A stretch of DNA of 64,000 nt from CAXMST01 sp963700785 (GCA_963700785.1 CAVOYZ010000010.1:186001-250000), one strand, 5' to 3'; counted from the stretch's first letter, positions 1 to 8,797 are shown. Notes: generated from the letters alone by a model not told the origin. Numbers and translations are program-made.

Positions 1-28
1 CTACCGGGAACCGCCGATATAGCTGCTG

Positions 29-1606
29 ATGCAGTTTGAGATCGACGATTGCCTTCGCTACGTAGTCGAGAACGAGGGCTCTGACCTTCATGTGAAGATC
101 GAATCCCCGCCGATGGCGCGGATCCACGGCGAGTTGCAGCCGATCGATGGGCTCGGCCCGCTCGATTCCGAGGACACGGAGGCCGCGCTGCGGAAGCTGA
201 TCGACAGCGACCGGACCCGCGAGGAGTTCGCCGAGGACGGAGAGGCCGACTTCTCCTACCAGCTGGAGGGTGTCTCGAGGTTCCGGGTCAACGCATTCCG
301 CCAGCGGGGCGCGGTCTCGATCGTCTGCCGCGCGATCCCGTTTCAGGTGCGGACGATCGAGGATCTCGGGCTGCCGCCCGTGATTCGCGATCTTGCCGAC
401 GAGCAGCGCGGAATCATCCTGCTTACCGGGACCACCGGTTCGGGCAAGTCGACGACGCTCGCGGCGATGATCGACCACATCAACTCGAAGTACTCGCATC
501 ACGTGATCACGCTCGAGGATCCGATCGAGTACCTGCACCGCGACAAGCGCTCGATCATCAACCAGCGCGAGGTCGGGTTCGACACGAAGAGCTTCTCGCG
601 GGCGATGAAGCGCGTCCTGCGCCAGGACCCGGATGTGATCCTGGTCGGCGAGATGCGAGACGAGGAGACCGTCCGCACGGCGCTCAGCGCGGCCGAGACC
701 GGCCACCTCGTGCTTTCGACCCTTCACACCCTCGACGCGACCGAGACGATCAACCGGATCATCGACTTCTTCCCGCCGCATCTGCAGCAGCAGGCGCGGG
801 TGATGCTGGCGGCGACGCTCAAGGGGGCGATCTCCCAGCGCCTCGTCCCGACCGTGGACGGTGGCGGCCGGGTCGCGGCAAGCGAGATCCTCGTGGTCAC
901 CGGCCGCGTCCAGGACCTGATCCTGAATCCGGCCGAGACCGGGAAGATCAGCCAGGTGATCGGCGAGGGCGAGTACTACGGGATGCAGACCTTCGACCAG
1001 TCCCTGCTGAAGGAGGTCACCGCCGGGAGGGTCGCCGAGGAGACCGCGATGGAGTTCGCCTCGAGCCCGCATGACTTCAAGCTGATGCTCGCGTCCTCCG
1101 GCCGGTCCGCAAGCGACCTGAGCCAGCTCGACGCCGAGAGCCCGGAGCAGGTGCCGCCCGCCGCGGCCGAGCCGGCGGCGGCGCCGGAGCTCGTCCCAGC
1201 GCCCGAGCCCGAGCCCGCGCACTATGAGCCCGAGCCGGTGCACTATGAGCAGGTGAGCCCGGTCGACCCGGTTGAGTACGGCGCGCCGCCGCCCCCGGTC
1301 GGTGAATCGGTCGGGCCGGTCGGGGTCAGTGCCGGGAACGGTGCGGCAGGGCACCTGCAGGAGAGCCAGGTCAGCCCGCCGCCGGCCCCCAGCCCGCCGC
1401 CGCCCCCCTACCCGCCGACGGTCGAGGCGCCCGGCCCGGTCGGCGCCGACCCCGCGATGCCAGATCTTGCCGCACCCCCCAACGGCGGGCCGGTCGACCC
1501 GGTGCCGCCGGAGGCCGACTCGGTCGAGAGCGCGCCCCCGCCCCCGCCCCCGGCGGGCGCCGATCGCCTCTCCGAGTTCCGGCCTGAGGGCCACGGCGAG
1601 GGCTGA
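29..1606 (+). CDS. pilT: PilT-type retraction ATPase with Pro-rich C-terminal tail
   Basis: Hexameric ATPase of the PilT/VirB11 class, expected to power retraction of type IV pili at the cytoplasmic face. Residues 1-110 form the N-terminal PAS-like domain. The Walker A motif GTTGSGKST is at 134-142, the Asp box TLEDPIEYLH at 161-170, Walker B DPDVILVGEMRD at 200-211 and the His box GHLVLSTLHT at 225-234. The ATPase core ends near residue 360, the usual length of PilT. Residues 370-525 are an added low-complexity tail rich in Pro, Glu and Ala, with a short duplicated HYEPEPVHYE-type unit. The tail is atypical and probably disordered. Any other pilus genes would lie before the window start. Identity is secure; the role of the tail is unknown. 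Confidence 0.93.
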   Translation: MQFEIDDCLRYVVENEGSDLHVKIESPPMARIHGELQPIDGLGPLDSEDTEAALRKLIDSDRTREEFAEDGEADFSYQLEGVSRFRVNAFRQRGAVSIVCRAIPFQVRTIEDLGLPPVIRDLADEQRGIILLTGTTGSGKSTTLAAMIDHINSKYSHHVITLEDPIEYLHRDKRSIINQREVGFDTKSFSRAMKRVLRQDPDVILVGEMRDEETVRTALSAAETGHLVLSTLHTLDATETINRIIDFFPPHLQQQARVMLAATLKGAISQRLVPTVDGGGRVAASEILVVTGRVQDLILNPAETGKISQVIGEGEYYGMQTFDQSLLKEVTAGRVAEETAMEFASSPHDFKLMLASSGRSASDLSQLDAESPEQVPPAAAEPAAAPELVPAPEPEPAHYEPEPVHYEQVSPVDPVEYGAPPPPVGESVGPVGVSAGNGAAGHLQESQVSPPPAPSPPPPPYPPTVEAPGPVGADPAMPDLAAPPNGGPVDPVPPEADSVESAPPPPPPAGADRLSEFRPEGHGEG

Positions 1607-1640
1607 GCGCCGCCCCGGGCCGCCCGCGCGGGGGGCCCTT

Positions 1641-1670
1641 TACTTCAGTTCGTGAAGTATGCGGTATCTT
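1641..1670 (+). promoter_or_regulatory. Palindromic operator and -10 box of the HxlR-type regulator
   Basis: A perfect 7-bp inverted repeat, TACTTCA and TGAAGTA with a 5-nt spacer, spans 1641-1659. A TATCTT -10 candidate lies at 1665-1670. The repeat would cover the -35 region and the spacer, a good position for autorepression by the regulator encoded 57 nt downstream of the -10. TACT...AGTA half-sites resemble known DUF24/HxlR operators, which is family knowledge rather than proof. Confidence 0.6.
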
Positions 1671-1726
1671 GTTCGTGGCGTGCTTTCCCGCGGTTCGACG
1701 GGGAGGTCGTCGGAGAGAGCGAGCCG

Positions 1727-2083
1727 ATGAGCAAGAGCGACAACTGCCCAGTCTGTGCCTGTGCCGAGATCGTCTCCGGCAAGTGGACACTGCTGGTGAT
1801 CCGGGACCTCGCCGACGGCAGTCGGCGCTTCTGCGAGCTCGAGCGCTCGCTCGAGGGGATCAGCCCCCGGACGCTGTCGCTCCGGCTGCGGGCTCTCGAG
1901 GAGCAGGGGGTGGTCGAGCGCCACACCTATCCAGAGGTGCCGCCGCGGGTCGAGTACGCGCTCACCGACAAGGGCCGCGACCTCGCTCCGCTGATCGACG
2001 ACATGCGTGAGTACGGCAGGCGCTGGCTCTGCCGCGAGGGCGAGTCGGCAGCCGATTCCGAGCCGGTTGCCGCCTCGGTCTGA
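1727..2083 (+). CDS. HxlR (DUF24) family winged-helix transcriptional regulator
   Basis: Short (118 aa) MarR-like winged-helix regulator of the HxlR/DUF24 family. The family hallmark is visible: an N-terminal Cys in CPVCACAEIVSGKWTLLVI, then the helix-turn-helix and the wing ending in YALTDKGRDL. Many DUF24 proteins sense thiol-reactive electrophiles through the N-terminal Cys (here C7, with C10 and C12 nearby). ATG 1727 is chosen because GGAGAGAG lies just upstream and the family begins shortly before CPV; an in-frame start further upstream would add an unlike leader and overlap the operator. A palindrome at 1641-1659 suggests autoregulation. The target genes cannot be told from context. Confidence 0.88.
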   Translation: MSKSDNCPVCACAEIVSGKWTLLVIRDLADGSRRFCELERSLEGISPRTLSLRLRALEEQGVVERHTYPEVPPRVEYALTDKGRDLAPLIDDMREYGRRWLCREGESAADSEPVAASV

Positions 2084-2126
2084 GCCCCCGGCCCGGCCCA
2101 CGCCCGTCGCAGGGAGCGCATAAGGC

Positions 2127-2140
2127 GCAACGAAAGTTGC
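2127..2140 (+). other. Small hairpin directly before the start codon
   Basis: GCAAC, loop GAAA, GTTGC forms a 5-bp stem with a GNRA-type tetraloop ending 3 nt before ATG 2144. No Shine-Dalgarno is visible there, so the hairpin could affect translation initiation or mark the transcript end. Confidence 0.35.
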
Positions 2141-2143
2141 AGA

Positions 2144-3968
2144 ATGTCGATCGCCGCCGGCGCGGCGGCAGGATCGCGGCGGGGCCGGGCGAAGACCGCC
2201 TTCGTGCGCGACCTTCACCTCAGACATACGCTGACCAACCTGTCCCGTGATGCCTCGGCGGTCTTTGCCGAGATCGTTGACGGCGGTCAGGAGATCCCCT
2301 ATGAGATCGCCGAGCCGGGCGATGCGATCGGCTTCTGCCAGTACCGGCCGCTGACCGCGAAGTTCGTTCGCGACAACGCGGCCGAGCTGCGCGAGCTCGA
2401 GAGCTTCCGCGAGGCGACCGAGACGATGCGCCGGTCCGAGATCGCGGCCACCTACCTCGAGGAGGCCGGGATCGCGCCGCCGGCCGACCCGGTCGAGCGT
2501 GCAACCCTGGCGGTCACCTACTTCCTCGCGCGCCTCTGGGACGGCTGCTCGGACTTCGAGATCGACGACGACCGGTTCGCGGCGGCTCTGAACGAGATCG
2601 AGGACTGCGCGGAGCCCGAGGCCGGCGAGGTCGAGGCGATCGTGCCGCTTGTCGGCTTCGTCGCGCCGACCTCCCGGATCGACCTCAAGGGCGCCTCGAT
2701 CGTCCGCGCCGACACGGTCGATGTGCCGCCGGAGGCGGCTCGCAGCGACCGGCCCGTCGGCGCCGACTGGCAGCCGACCTTCTTGATCAGCGCCCGGATC
2801 GCGCTCGACCCGGACGGCGGCTTGGCCGGCGCCGGCGAGCGCGTCGCACAGACCTTCGAGCGCGTGATCACCACCCTGCGCCTGCACAAGGCGGGAGGCG
2901 TCGGCCTCGGCCCCCACGGCTGGGTCCGCGTCGCCGGCGACCGCTGGCGGCGAATCGCGACCGGTGCCGGTCGCCCGCGTGCAGGCGGCTACCGGCTGGA
3001 CGAGGAGGAGATTCCGGCACTGACCGACCTGGCGCGGACGGTCTCGGTCCATCCAAAGCGCCTCTCGCGCCTGCGGCGAGCGCTGCTCCGCTTCGAGAGC
3101 GGGCTCGATCGCCGTGGCGCGGTCGATGCACTCAACGATCACCTGCTCGGCCTCCGGTTCCTGCTCGACGGGGAGGGTCCCGCCGGCGTCGGGCTGCCGA
3201 TGAGAGTTGCCGCCCTCACCTCCGACGGCGCCGACCGGGCGGCGACCAAGCAGACCCTGGAGCAGGCGATCGAGCTCGAGCGGGAGCTGTGGAGCGGGGA
3301 GCCGGCCTCGAGCCGGACCTCGCCGTCCGAGATCGCAGCCACGATCGAGGGGCTCTTGAGAACGATTCTTCGCCGGGGAGTGACCGGCGAGCTCGGCGGC
3401 GATCTCCGGGCGGCGGCCGACGAGATGCTGATCGCCGACGGCATCGCCGTCGGCGAGAGCCCCGCTGTCCGTGGATCGAACACCGAGTGGGATCTCGAGC
3501 CGACGACCGGCGAGCACGACCCCGCCGAGGCGTTCGAACGATTCGAGGCGGATCCCGAGCCGGAAATCACCGCTGCCCGGACCGGGGATCTCGAGCCCGC
3601 GCAACCTTCAGCGGATCCCCGATCGCTGGGCCAGGAGATCGACGGGCTGGAAGGCGAGCTCGGTCGTGTGCCCGAGCGGGCCGACGAGCACGAGACGGGC
3701 GTTCTCGACGCGCTCCGGCGACCGGCGGAGCGACCCGAGCGCCCGTGCGCGCCCCGAGGCCCCCGCGTGGCTCGAGGAGGTCGAGGAGGGCCCGGAGGTG
3801 CCGATGCAGTTCCCGCGCAAGCGCGGCGACAACCACATCGAGGAGCTCTCGCGACCGCCGATGGAACGCGAGGAGGTCAAGGCCCGCGTCCAGTACCTGT
3901 TCCCGCGGACCGAGACCGACTGGACCGTCGGCGGCGGCGATCAGCGGCGCGGAGCGACCGCGGGCTGA
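2144..3968 (+). CDS. Large unknown protein with HEPN-like region, apparent frameshift near 3752
   Basis: I do not recognise a named family. Reading starts at ATG 2144 and stays convincing to about 3750; one apparent extra C in the CCCC run at 3752-3755 then breaks the frame. Downstream the +1 frame continues with natural-looking sequence (PEAPAWLEEVEEGPEVPMQF and on to VQYLFPRTETDWTVGG) to TGA at 3966-3968. The repaired protein would be about 607 aa. The helical stretch at about residues 310-385 (LRRALLRFESGLDRR, LLGLRFLLDGEG) resembles Apea-like HEPN domains, but this is only a visual match. Residues 430-560 are acidic and probably disordered. The gene converges on the Get3-like pair, with a hairpin terminator at the junction. 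Confidence 0.6.
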
Positions 3969-3998
3969 GCGGACCCGGCTCGATCGCCGGCCGCTCAG
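3965..3998. terminator. Bidirectional hairpin terminator containing both stop codons
   Basis: CTGAGCGG (3965-3972) pairs with CCGCTCAG (3991-3998), and CCGGC (3975-3979) pairs with GCCGG (3986-3990) inside it. This gives a 13-bp stem with a 2-nt bulge and a 6-nt loop. The TGA of the upstream gene (3966-3968) and the stop of the convergent ATPase gene (3995-3997) both lie in the stem. Confidence 0.7.
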
Positions 3999-5122
3999 GC
4001 AGGCTGCCGATCGGCGAACAGGTATGAGTCGATCTCGAACAGGCCGGCGAGGTCGTGGACATCGTCGGTCAGGTACGGGACCTCGATCACGGTGCTCGAG
4101 CGCAGCTCCCGCGTGAGCCGGGCGATGTTGCGGGCGTCGCGATCGGCCAGCGACCGGTAGTCGTCGAAGTTGGAGCGGACGCGCCGCGCGAGATCGGCGT
4201 CGCCGAGCAGGCCCGTGAGCGAGTCGGTCAGCCCCTCGTCGACGTCCGACCCGCGGCCTTCAGCGTGGACCTTGTTGACGATCACGCCGCCGAACGGCAG
4301 CTTCGCCTCGACCAGCTTCCGGTGGAAGTAGACGGCCTCGTTGATCGGTTCGCCGGCCGGTCCGCAGACGACCAGAAACGAGGTCTGATCGTCGGCGAGC
4401 AGCTCGTTGACGCGCTGGGCACGCTCGCGGAAGCCGGCCACCATGCCGCTCATCGCGGTGAAGAACTCCGAGAGATCCTCGATCAGATCCATGCCCGTGA
4501 CCCGCTTCAGGACCGAGAAGATGACCGAGGTGCCACGTCCCAGCACCCGCATCCCAAACCCGCTCGGCCTGATGAACAGCTGCAGGGATCGACCCTCGAT
4601 GAACTGGGTCAGCCGCCGGGGTGCGTCGAGGAAGTCGAGGGCGTTGCGGCTCGGCGGCGTGTCGAGCACGAGCAGGTCGTAGCGCTCCTCCTGGTGGATC
4701 TCGAACAGCTTCTCCATCGCCATGTACTCCTGTGAGCCGGCGAGCGCGTTCGAGATCTGGCGATAGATCCGGTTCTCGAGGATCCGGTCCCTGGTCTCCT
4801 CGTCCTCCGAGTGCTTGCCGACCACCTCGTCGAAGGTGGCCTTCGCGTCGAGCATCATCGCCCAGAGCTCGCCGCCGCCCGGGTCGACGCCGGCCTCGCT
4901 GAACAGCGCCGGATCGACCTGCCGCTCGACGTTGCCGAGCTCCTGCAGGCCGAGCGAGTCCGCGAGCCGCTTCGCCGGGTCGATCGTCAGCACCGCGACC
5001 CGCTTGCCCCGCGCCGCCATCCCGGCCGCGATCGCCGCCGATGTGGTGGTCTTGCCGACGCCGCCCGAGCCCGCGCAGATGCAGATCGACTTGCCCTCGA
5101 GCAGTTGCTCGACGTCCTTCAC
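3995..5122 (-). CDS. ArsA/Get3-like ATPase, second gene of pair
   Basis: A 375-aa P-loop ATPase of the ArsA/Get3 class with the deviant Walker A AGSGGVGKTTT at residues 17-27, switch I DPAKRLADSLG and switch II LVLDTPPSRNALDFLDAP. It lacks a second ATPase domain, so it resembles single-domain Get3-like proteins rather than arsenite pump ArsA, and no arsenic genes are nearby. Its ATG overlaps the TGA of the upstream ATPase gene (ATGA), so the two are translationally coupled. The same two-gene arrangement is known in mycobacteria (Rv3679-Rv3680). The client is unknown; membrane-protein handling is the family-based guess. Confidence 0.85.
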   Translation of the reverse strand: MKDVEQLLEGKSICICAGSGGVGKTTTSAAIAAGMAARGKRVAVLTIDPAKRLADSLGLQELGNVERQVDPALFSEAGVDPGGGELWAMMLDAKATFDEVVGKHSEDEETRDRILENRIYRQISNALAGSQEYMAMEKLFEIHQEERYDLLVLDTPPSRNALDFLDAPRRLTQFIEGRSLQLFIRPSGFGMRVLGRGTSVIFSVLKRVTGMDLIEDLSEFFTAMSGMVAGFRERAQRVNELLADDQTSFLVVCGPAGEPINEAVYFHRKLVEAKLPFGGVIVNKVHAEGRGSDVDEGLTDSLTGLLGDADLARRVRSNFDDYRSLADRDARNIARLTRELRSSTVIEVPYLTDDVHDLAGLFEIDSYLFADRQPA

Positions 5123-6036
5123 CGCACCAGCTCCGCAAGCTCGCTCAGGTCATCGATTCCAAGCTCCGGGGTGAAGACGTACGGGAGCGTCTCGACCTCG
5201 GCCCGGGTCAGCTCGCGCAGTCGCTCGAGCTGCATCCGCTGGCTCTCGCAGCGGCGTGCCTCGTCGATCGCGGCCTTGATCGCCGCAGCCGCATCGCCCT
5301 CGGCCTTCGGCAGCGCCGCCGTCAGCTGTGCCTGATCGGCGGCGTCGAAGCGGTCGGGGTACATCGCGTTCATGTAGATCCGGTCGATGGTCACGCCGAT
5401 CGCGTCGACCAGCTCGGCCTCGAGCGTCGCCGTCTCGTTCACCGGCATCTCCTCGGGCAGGGCGACGATCACGACCCCGGCCGCCTCGTGGTTGGTGATC
5501 GTCGAGTTGATCAGCGATGCCTGATGCGCCATCGGCCCGACCTTGGCGATCTCCGCGAAGTTCTTCGGCGTCTGCATCAGGCCGATGCCGTGCCCGGTTG
5601 CCGGCGCGTCGACGATCACCAGGTCGTACGGCCTCGCCTTCTTCGTCCGGCGCTCCGGCAGCGCCAGCTCCCAGATCTTGCCCATCGTGACCATCTCGCG
5701 CAGCCCGGGCGTCGCCGCGGCCAGGTAGCTGAAGATCTTGCTCCGGTAGAGCAGGTCGCTCATCGCCTTGACCGGGAGCTGCTGCTCGAGGTACTCCCGC
5801 GTCGCGTTGTCGGGATCGATCGAGATCGCGAACAGGTTCTCCCGTAGCTCCACCTCGTGGAAGCCGATCTCGGCCCGGCCGAAGACCCGCGAGGCGTTCT
5901 CCTGCGAGGCTACCTCGCAGACGATCGTCCGTTTGCCGCTGTCCGCCGCCGCGATCCCCATCGCGAAGGCGACGGTCGTCTTGCCGACGCCGCCCTTCCC
6001 GGTGACGAAGACGATGCGCTTCTCGAGGGGCTCCAC
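5119..6036 (-). CDS. ArsA/Get3-like ATPase, first gene of pair
   Basis: A 305-aa paralogue of the following gene. It has Walker A FVTGKGGVGKTTVA at about residues 9-22, a signature Lys at the start of the loop, and YDLVIVDAPATGHGIGLM as Walker B/switch II. GTG 6034-6036 is chosen because the P-loop usually begins within 10 residues of the start and because a GAGAAT -10-like box lies 8 nt upstream. The longer frame upstream is Ser/Arg-rich and not protein-like. The pair probably forms a heterodimer (family inference). It is divergent from parA, with 118 bp between them. Confidence 0.83.
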   Translation of the reverse strand: MEPLEKRIVFVTGKGGVGKTTVAFAMGIAAADSGKRTIVCEVASQENASRVFGRAEIGFHEVELRENLFAISIDPDNATREYLEQQLPVKAMSDLLYRSKIFSYLAAATPGLREMVTMGKIWELALPERRTKKARPYDLVIVDAPATGHGIGLMQTPKNFAEIAKVGPMAHQASLINSTITNHEAAGVVIVALPEEMPVNETATLEAELVDAIGVTIDRIYMNAMYPDRFDAADQAQLTAALPKAEGDAAAAIKAAIDEARRCESQRMQLERLRELTRAEVETLPYVFTPELGIDDLSELAELVR

Positions 6037-6044
6037 GGTCGGGC

Positions 6045-6050
6045 ATTCTC
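6045..6050 (-). promoter_or_regulatory. -10-like box, leaderless start of Get3-like gene
   Basis: GAGAAT on the minus strand, 8 nt before GTG 6036. It fits the nAnnnT pattern seen before many starts in this window. No clear -35 is visible. Confidence 0.4.
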
Positions 6051-6154
6051 TCAATCGCCGAGAGCTTCGACTCACCGGGCGGCGGCCTGCACCCGCGGCA
6101 GTTGCCACGGGGCGGGGAGGAAACGGGCTGCGCTGCGCGAAATGTGCCGACGAG

Positions 6155-7336
6155 ATGGGCTTGTTCAAGAGGAAACAACCAACTGAAGAAGACCCTGCGG
6201 AGGACGATCCGCGGTCGCGGAGTGCCGACGCTGAGGTTGGTCCACCGGACGAGACCCCGACCGAGCCGATGAGCACCGAGCGGGAGCGGGACGAGATCGT
6301 CCCACCCGAGCCCGAGGCGGAGGAGCCCGTCGTCATCAGGGCCGACACCGACGAGGGTGACGACGATCGGGTTGACACGGCGGTCCCGGATCGGGCCGGC
6401 ATCGAGAAGGAGGAACTGCGACGAGCCATGAATGCTTCAGCGAACAAGACCCCCGACGAGGTAGCGGTACGGACCGGGGAGGAGCCCGAGCGCGTTTCGG
6501 CCGATGAGCTGATTGCCCCGACCCCGAGACGGCATCCCTACCAGCCGGACTCGGTCGCCGAGCGCGTCGACCGGCGGATGAAGGTCTACGCGTTCGCGAA
6601 CCAGAAGGGCGGCGTGGCGAAGACGACGACGACGCTGAACCTCGCGGTGGCGCTCTCGGAGTCCGGGCACAACGTGCTCTGCATCGATCTCGATCCGCAG
6701 GGGAACCTGACGATGAGCCAGGGAATCGATCCCGACGAGGTCGAGAAGTCGATGTACGACGTGCTCACCGGCAAACTGCCGATCAGCGAGGTCATCCAGC
6801 ACGCCGAGGTCGACATCGCGGTCTCCTCGATCGATCTCGCCGGTGCGGAGATCGCGATGAGCACGCAGATCGGCCGCGAGCGGTCCCTGGAGAAGGCGCT
6901 GAGCGAGGTCGCTGACACCTACGATTTCGTCTGCATCGACACGCCGCCGAGCCTCGGTCTGCTGACGATCAACGCGCTGACCGCCGCGGACAAGGTGATC
7001 GTCCCCGTGCAGTGCGAGTATCTATCGATGCGTGGGCTGGTCCAGCTGCAGAACACGCTCGAGATGATCCGCGAGAACCTCAATCCGGATGTCCAGATCG
7101 AGGGCATCCTGCCGACGATGCTCGACTCGCGTACCGTGCACGCCAAGGAGGCGGTCGAGATTCTCGAGGAGAACTTCGGTGAGCTCGTGTTCAGGTCGCG
7201 GATCAAGAAGGCGATCAAGTTCGCCGAGGCGCCGGTCAAGGGCAGCTCCGTACTCAAGTACGATCCGGACGGCAATGCAGCCAAGTCCTATCGAGACCTT
7301 GCGGAGGAGGTCCTGACACATGGCCAGGCGACCTAA
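6155..7336 (+). CDS. parA: ParA-type partition/positioning ATPase with acidic N-terminal extension
   Basis: A 393-aa ParA/MinD superfamily ATPase. The first 142 residues are an acidic, probably disordered extension (EEDPAEDD, PPEPEAEEPVV); the ATPase starts at MKVYAFANQKGG. The deviant Walker A KGGVAKTT is at 151-158 with its signature Lys, followed by CIDLDPQGNLTMSQG and Walker B DFVCIDTPPSLGLL. ATG 6155 begins MGLFKRKQ, a plausible native N-terminus in front of the extension; starting at residue 142 would give a standard ParA and cannot be excluded. The gene overlaps ftsZ by 17 bp and no parB follows. This suggests a role in positioning the division ring or another cargo rather than in chromosome partition, but that is inference. 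Confidence 0.85.
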   Translation: MGLFKRKQPTEEDPAEDDPRSRSADAEVGPPDETPTEPMSTERERDEIVPPEPEAEEPVVIRADTDEGDDDRVDTAVPDRAGIEKEELRRAMNASANKTPDEVAVRTGEEPERVSADELIAPTPRRHPYQPDSVAERVDRRMKVYAFANQKGGVAKTTTTLNLAVALSESGHNVLCIDLDPQGNLTMSQGIDPDEVEKSMYDVLTGKLPISEVIQHAEVDIAVSSIDLAGAEIAMSTQIGRERSLEKALSEVADTYDFVCIDTPPSLGLLTINALTAADKVIVPVQCEYLSMRGLVQLQNTLEMIRENLNPDVQIEGILPTMLDSRTVHAKEAVEILEENFGELVFRSRIKKAIKFAEAPVKGSSVLKYDPDGNAAKSYRDLAEEVLTHGQAT

Positions 7337-8792
7337 GCGGGCGAGCATGCGCGAGGGCCCCCTCGCCGACCTCTTCCGTTCGACCGAGCCTCCCGAGGAT
7401 CCACCCGAGGCCCCGGCGCAGCCGAGGCCGTCGCGCGAGCGCGAGTCCGCTGAAGCCGGGGGGAAGGGGCCGGCGTCGGCCGCCGAGGGCACTGAGCCGA
7501 CGGTCGCCCCGCGCGATGAGCCGGTGCCCGAAGACGCCGAGGTCAGCGCTTACCGCGCGGAGGAGGCAGCTCCCCGCCGCCAGCCGAAGGACCGGCTTCG
7601 GGATGTCTTCAGTCACGACCACGACGAGCGCGAGGACCGCGAGCCGGCCTACGGACGGGGCGAGCCCGGAACGGCGACGTCCCCGCTGGCACCGGCCCTG
7701 GCTCATGACCCGGTGATCCGGGTGATCGGAGTCGGCGGCGCCGGGGTCAACGCGATCAACCGGATGGTCGAGGGTGGCGTCAGCGGGGTCGAGTTCATGG
7801 CGATCAACACCGACCTTCAGTCCCTGCAGAGCAGCGCCGCCGATGTCACGGTGCATATCGGCGGCGGCGTGACGCGCGGCCTCGGCTCCGGGTCCGACCC
7901 CGAGCTCGGCTATCGGGCCGCGTTCGAGGAGCAGGACCGGATCAAGCGCATGCTGAAGGGATCCGACATGGTCTTCGTGGCCGCCGGCGCCGGTGGCGGC
8001 ACCGGCACCGGTGCCGCGCCGGTCATCGCCCGCCTCGCGCGCGACGTCGGAGCGCTCACCGTCGGGATCGTCACCAGGCCGTTCTCGTTCGAGGGCACGC
8101 GCCGCGCCAAGCAGGCCGAGAAGGGCGTCGACTCGCTGGCCGAGGAGGTCGACACCCTGATCGTCGTTCCCAACGACCGGCTGCTCTCGGTGCTCGAGCG
8201 CGACACCTCGATGGTCGAGGCCTTCCGGGTTGCCGACGACGTTCTGCGTCAGGGCGTCCAGGGGATCAGCGACCTGATCACCCTGCCGGCCCTGATCAAC
8301 CTCGATTTCGCCGATGTCCGGACGACGATGCGCGACGCCGGGCCCGCCCTGCTCGGCATCGGCATGGGGACCGGTGACACCCGCGCCGGTTACGCGGCCG
8401 AGCGCGCGATCTCCTCGCCCCTGCTCGAGACTTCGATCGAGGGCGCGCGCTCGATCCTGCTCTCGATCACCGGCGGCAGTGACCTCTCTCTGGTCGAGAT
8501 CAGCGAGGCGGCGGCGGTGATCAAGGAGGCGGCTCATCCAGACGCCCACATCATCTTCGGAGCCAACGTCGACGATGAGCTCGAGGAGCAGATCTGGGTG
8601 ACCGTGATCGCGACCCGCTTCGACGCGCGTGGACGGCGCGCCGACGGCAGCTCGACCGGGGTGCACCGCTCGACCGCCCGCCCGTCGGCACGACGCGGCA
8701 GTGGCGATCAGAGCGGCGCGCGCCGGGTCCCGGGCTACGAGAAGCAGCCCAGCGAATTGGGCATCGACGTCCCCGAGTTCATTCCGAACTGA
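7320..8792 (+). CDS. ftsZ: FtsZ with 130-residue N-terminal extension
   Basis: Tubulin-like GTPase of the cytokinetic ring. The GTPase begins near residue 132 (VIRVIGVGGAGVNAINRM). The tubulin signature GGGTGTG is at 225-231 and the T7-loop catalytic motif NLDFADVR at 327-334 (most FtsZ have NVDFADVK). The C-terminus ends ELGIDVPEFIPN, like the conserved FtsZ tail that binds membrane partners, after a short Ser/Arg linker. Residues 1-130 are charged and low in complexity, an addition most FtsZ proteins lack. No other dcw cluster genes are present, so this may be the only FtsZ moved out of the cluster or a second copy. It starts inside the parA 3' end, giving tight coupling. Confidence 0.92.
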   Translation: MARRPKRASMREGPLADLFRSTEPPEDPPEAPAQPRPSRERESAEAGGKGPASAAEGTEPTVAPRDEPVPEDAEVSAYRAEEAAPRRQPKDRLRDVFSHDHDEREDREPAYGRGEPGTATSPLAPALAHDPVIRVIGVGGAGVNAINRMVEGGVSGVEFMAINTDLQSLQSSAADVTVHIGGGVTRGLGSGSDPELGYRAAFEEQDRIKRMLKGSDMVFVAAGAGGGTGTGAAPVIARLARDVGALTVGIVTRPFSFEGTRRAKQAEKGVDSLAEEVDTLIVVPNDRLLSVLERDTSMVEAFRVADDVLRQGVQGISDLITLPALINLDFADVRTTMRDAGPALLGIGMGTGDTRAGYAAERAISSPLLETSIEGARSILLSITGGSDLSLVEISEAAAVIKEAAHPDAHIIFGANVDDELEEQIWVTVIATRFDARGRRADGSSTGVHRSTARPSARRGSGDQSGARRVPGYEKQPSELGIDVPEFIPN

Positions 8793-8797
8793 CGGCG

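Noticed and set aside
1272..1790. Long open frames on both strands within the pilT tail
   Set aside because: They are Arg/Pro-rich shadows of a GC-rich coding region with no start signals or family motifs.
1640..3604. A 654-aa open frame antisense to the HEPN-like gene
   Set aside because: High-GC antisense frame without motifs; the plus-strand gene explains the codon bias.
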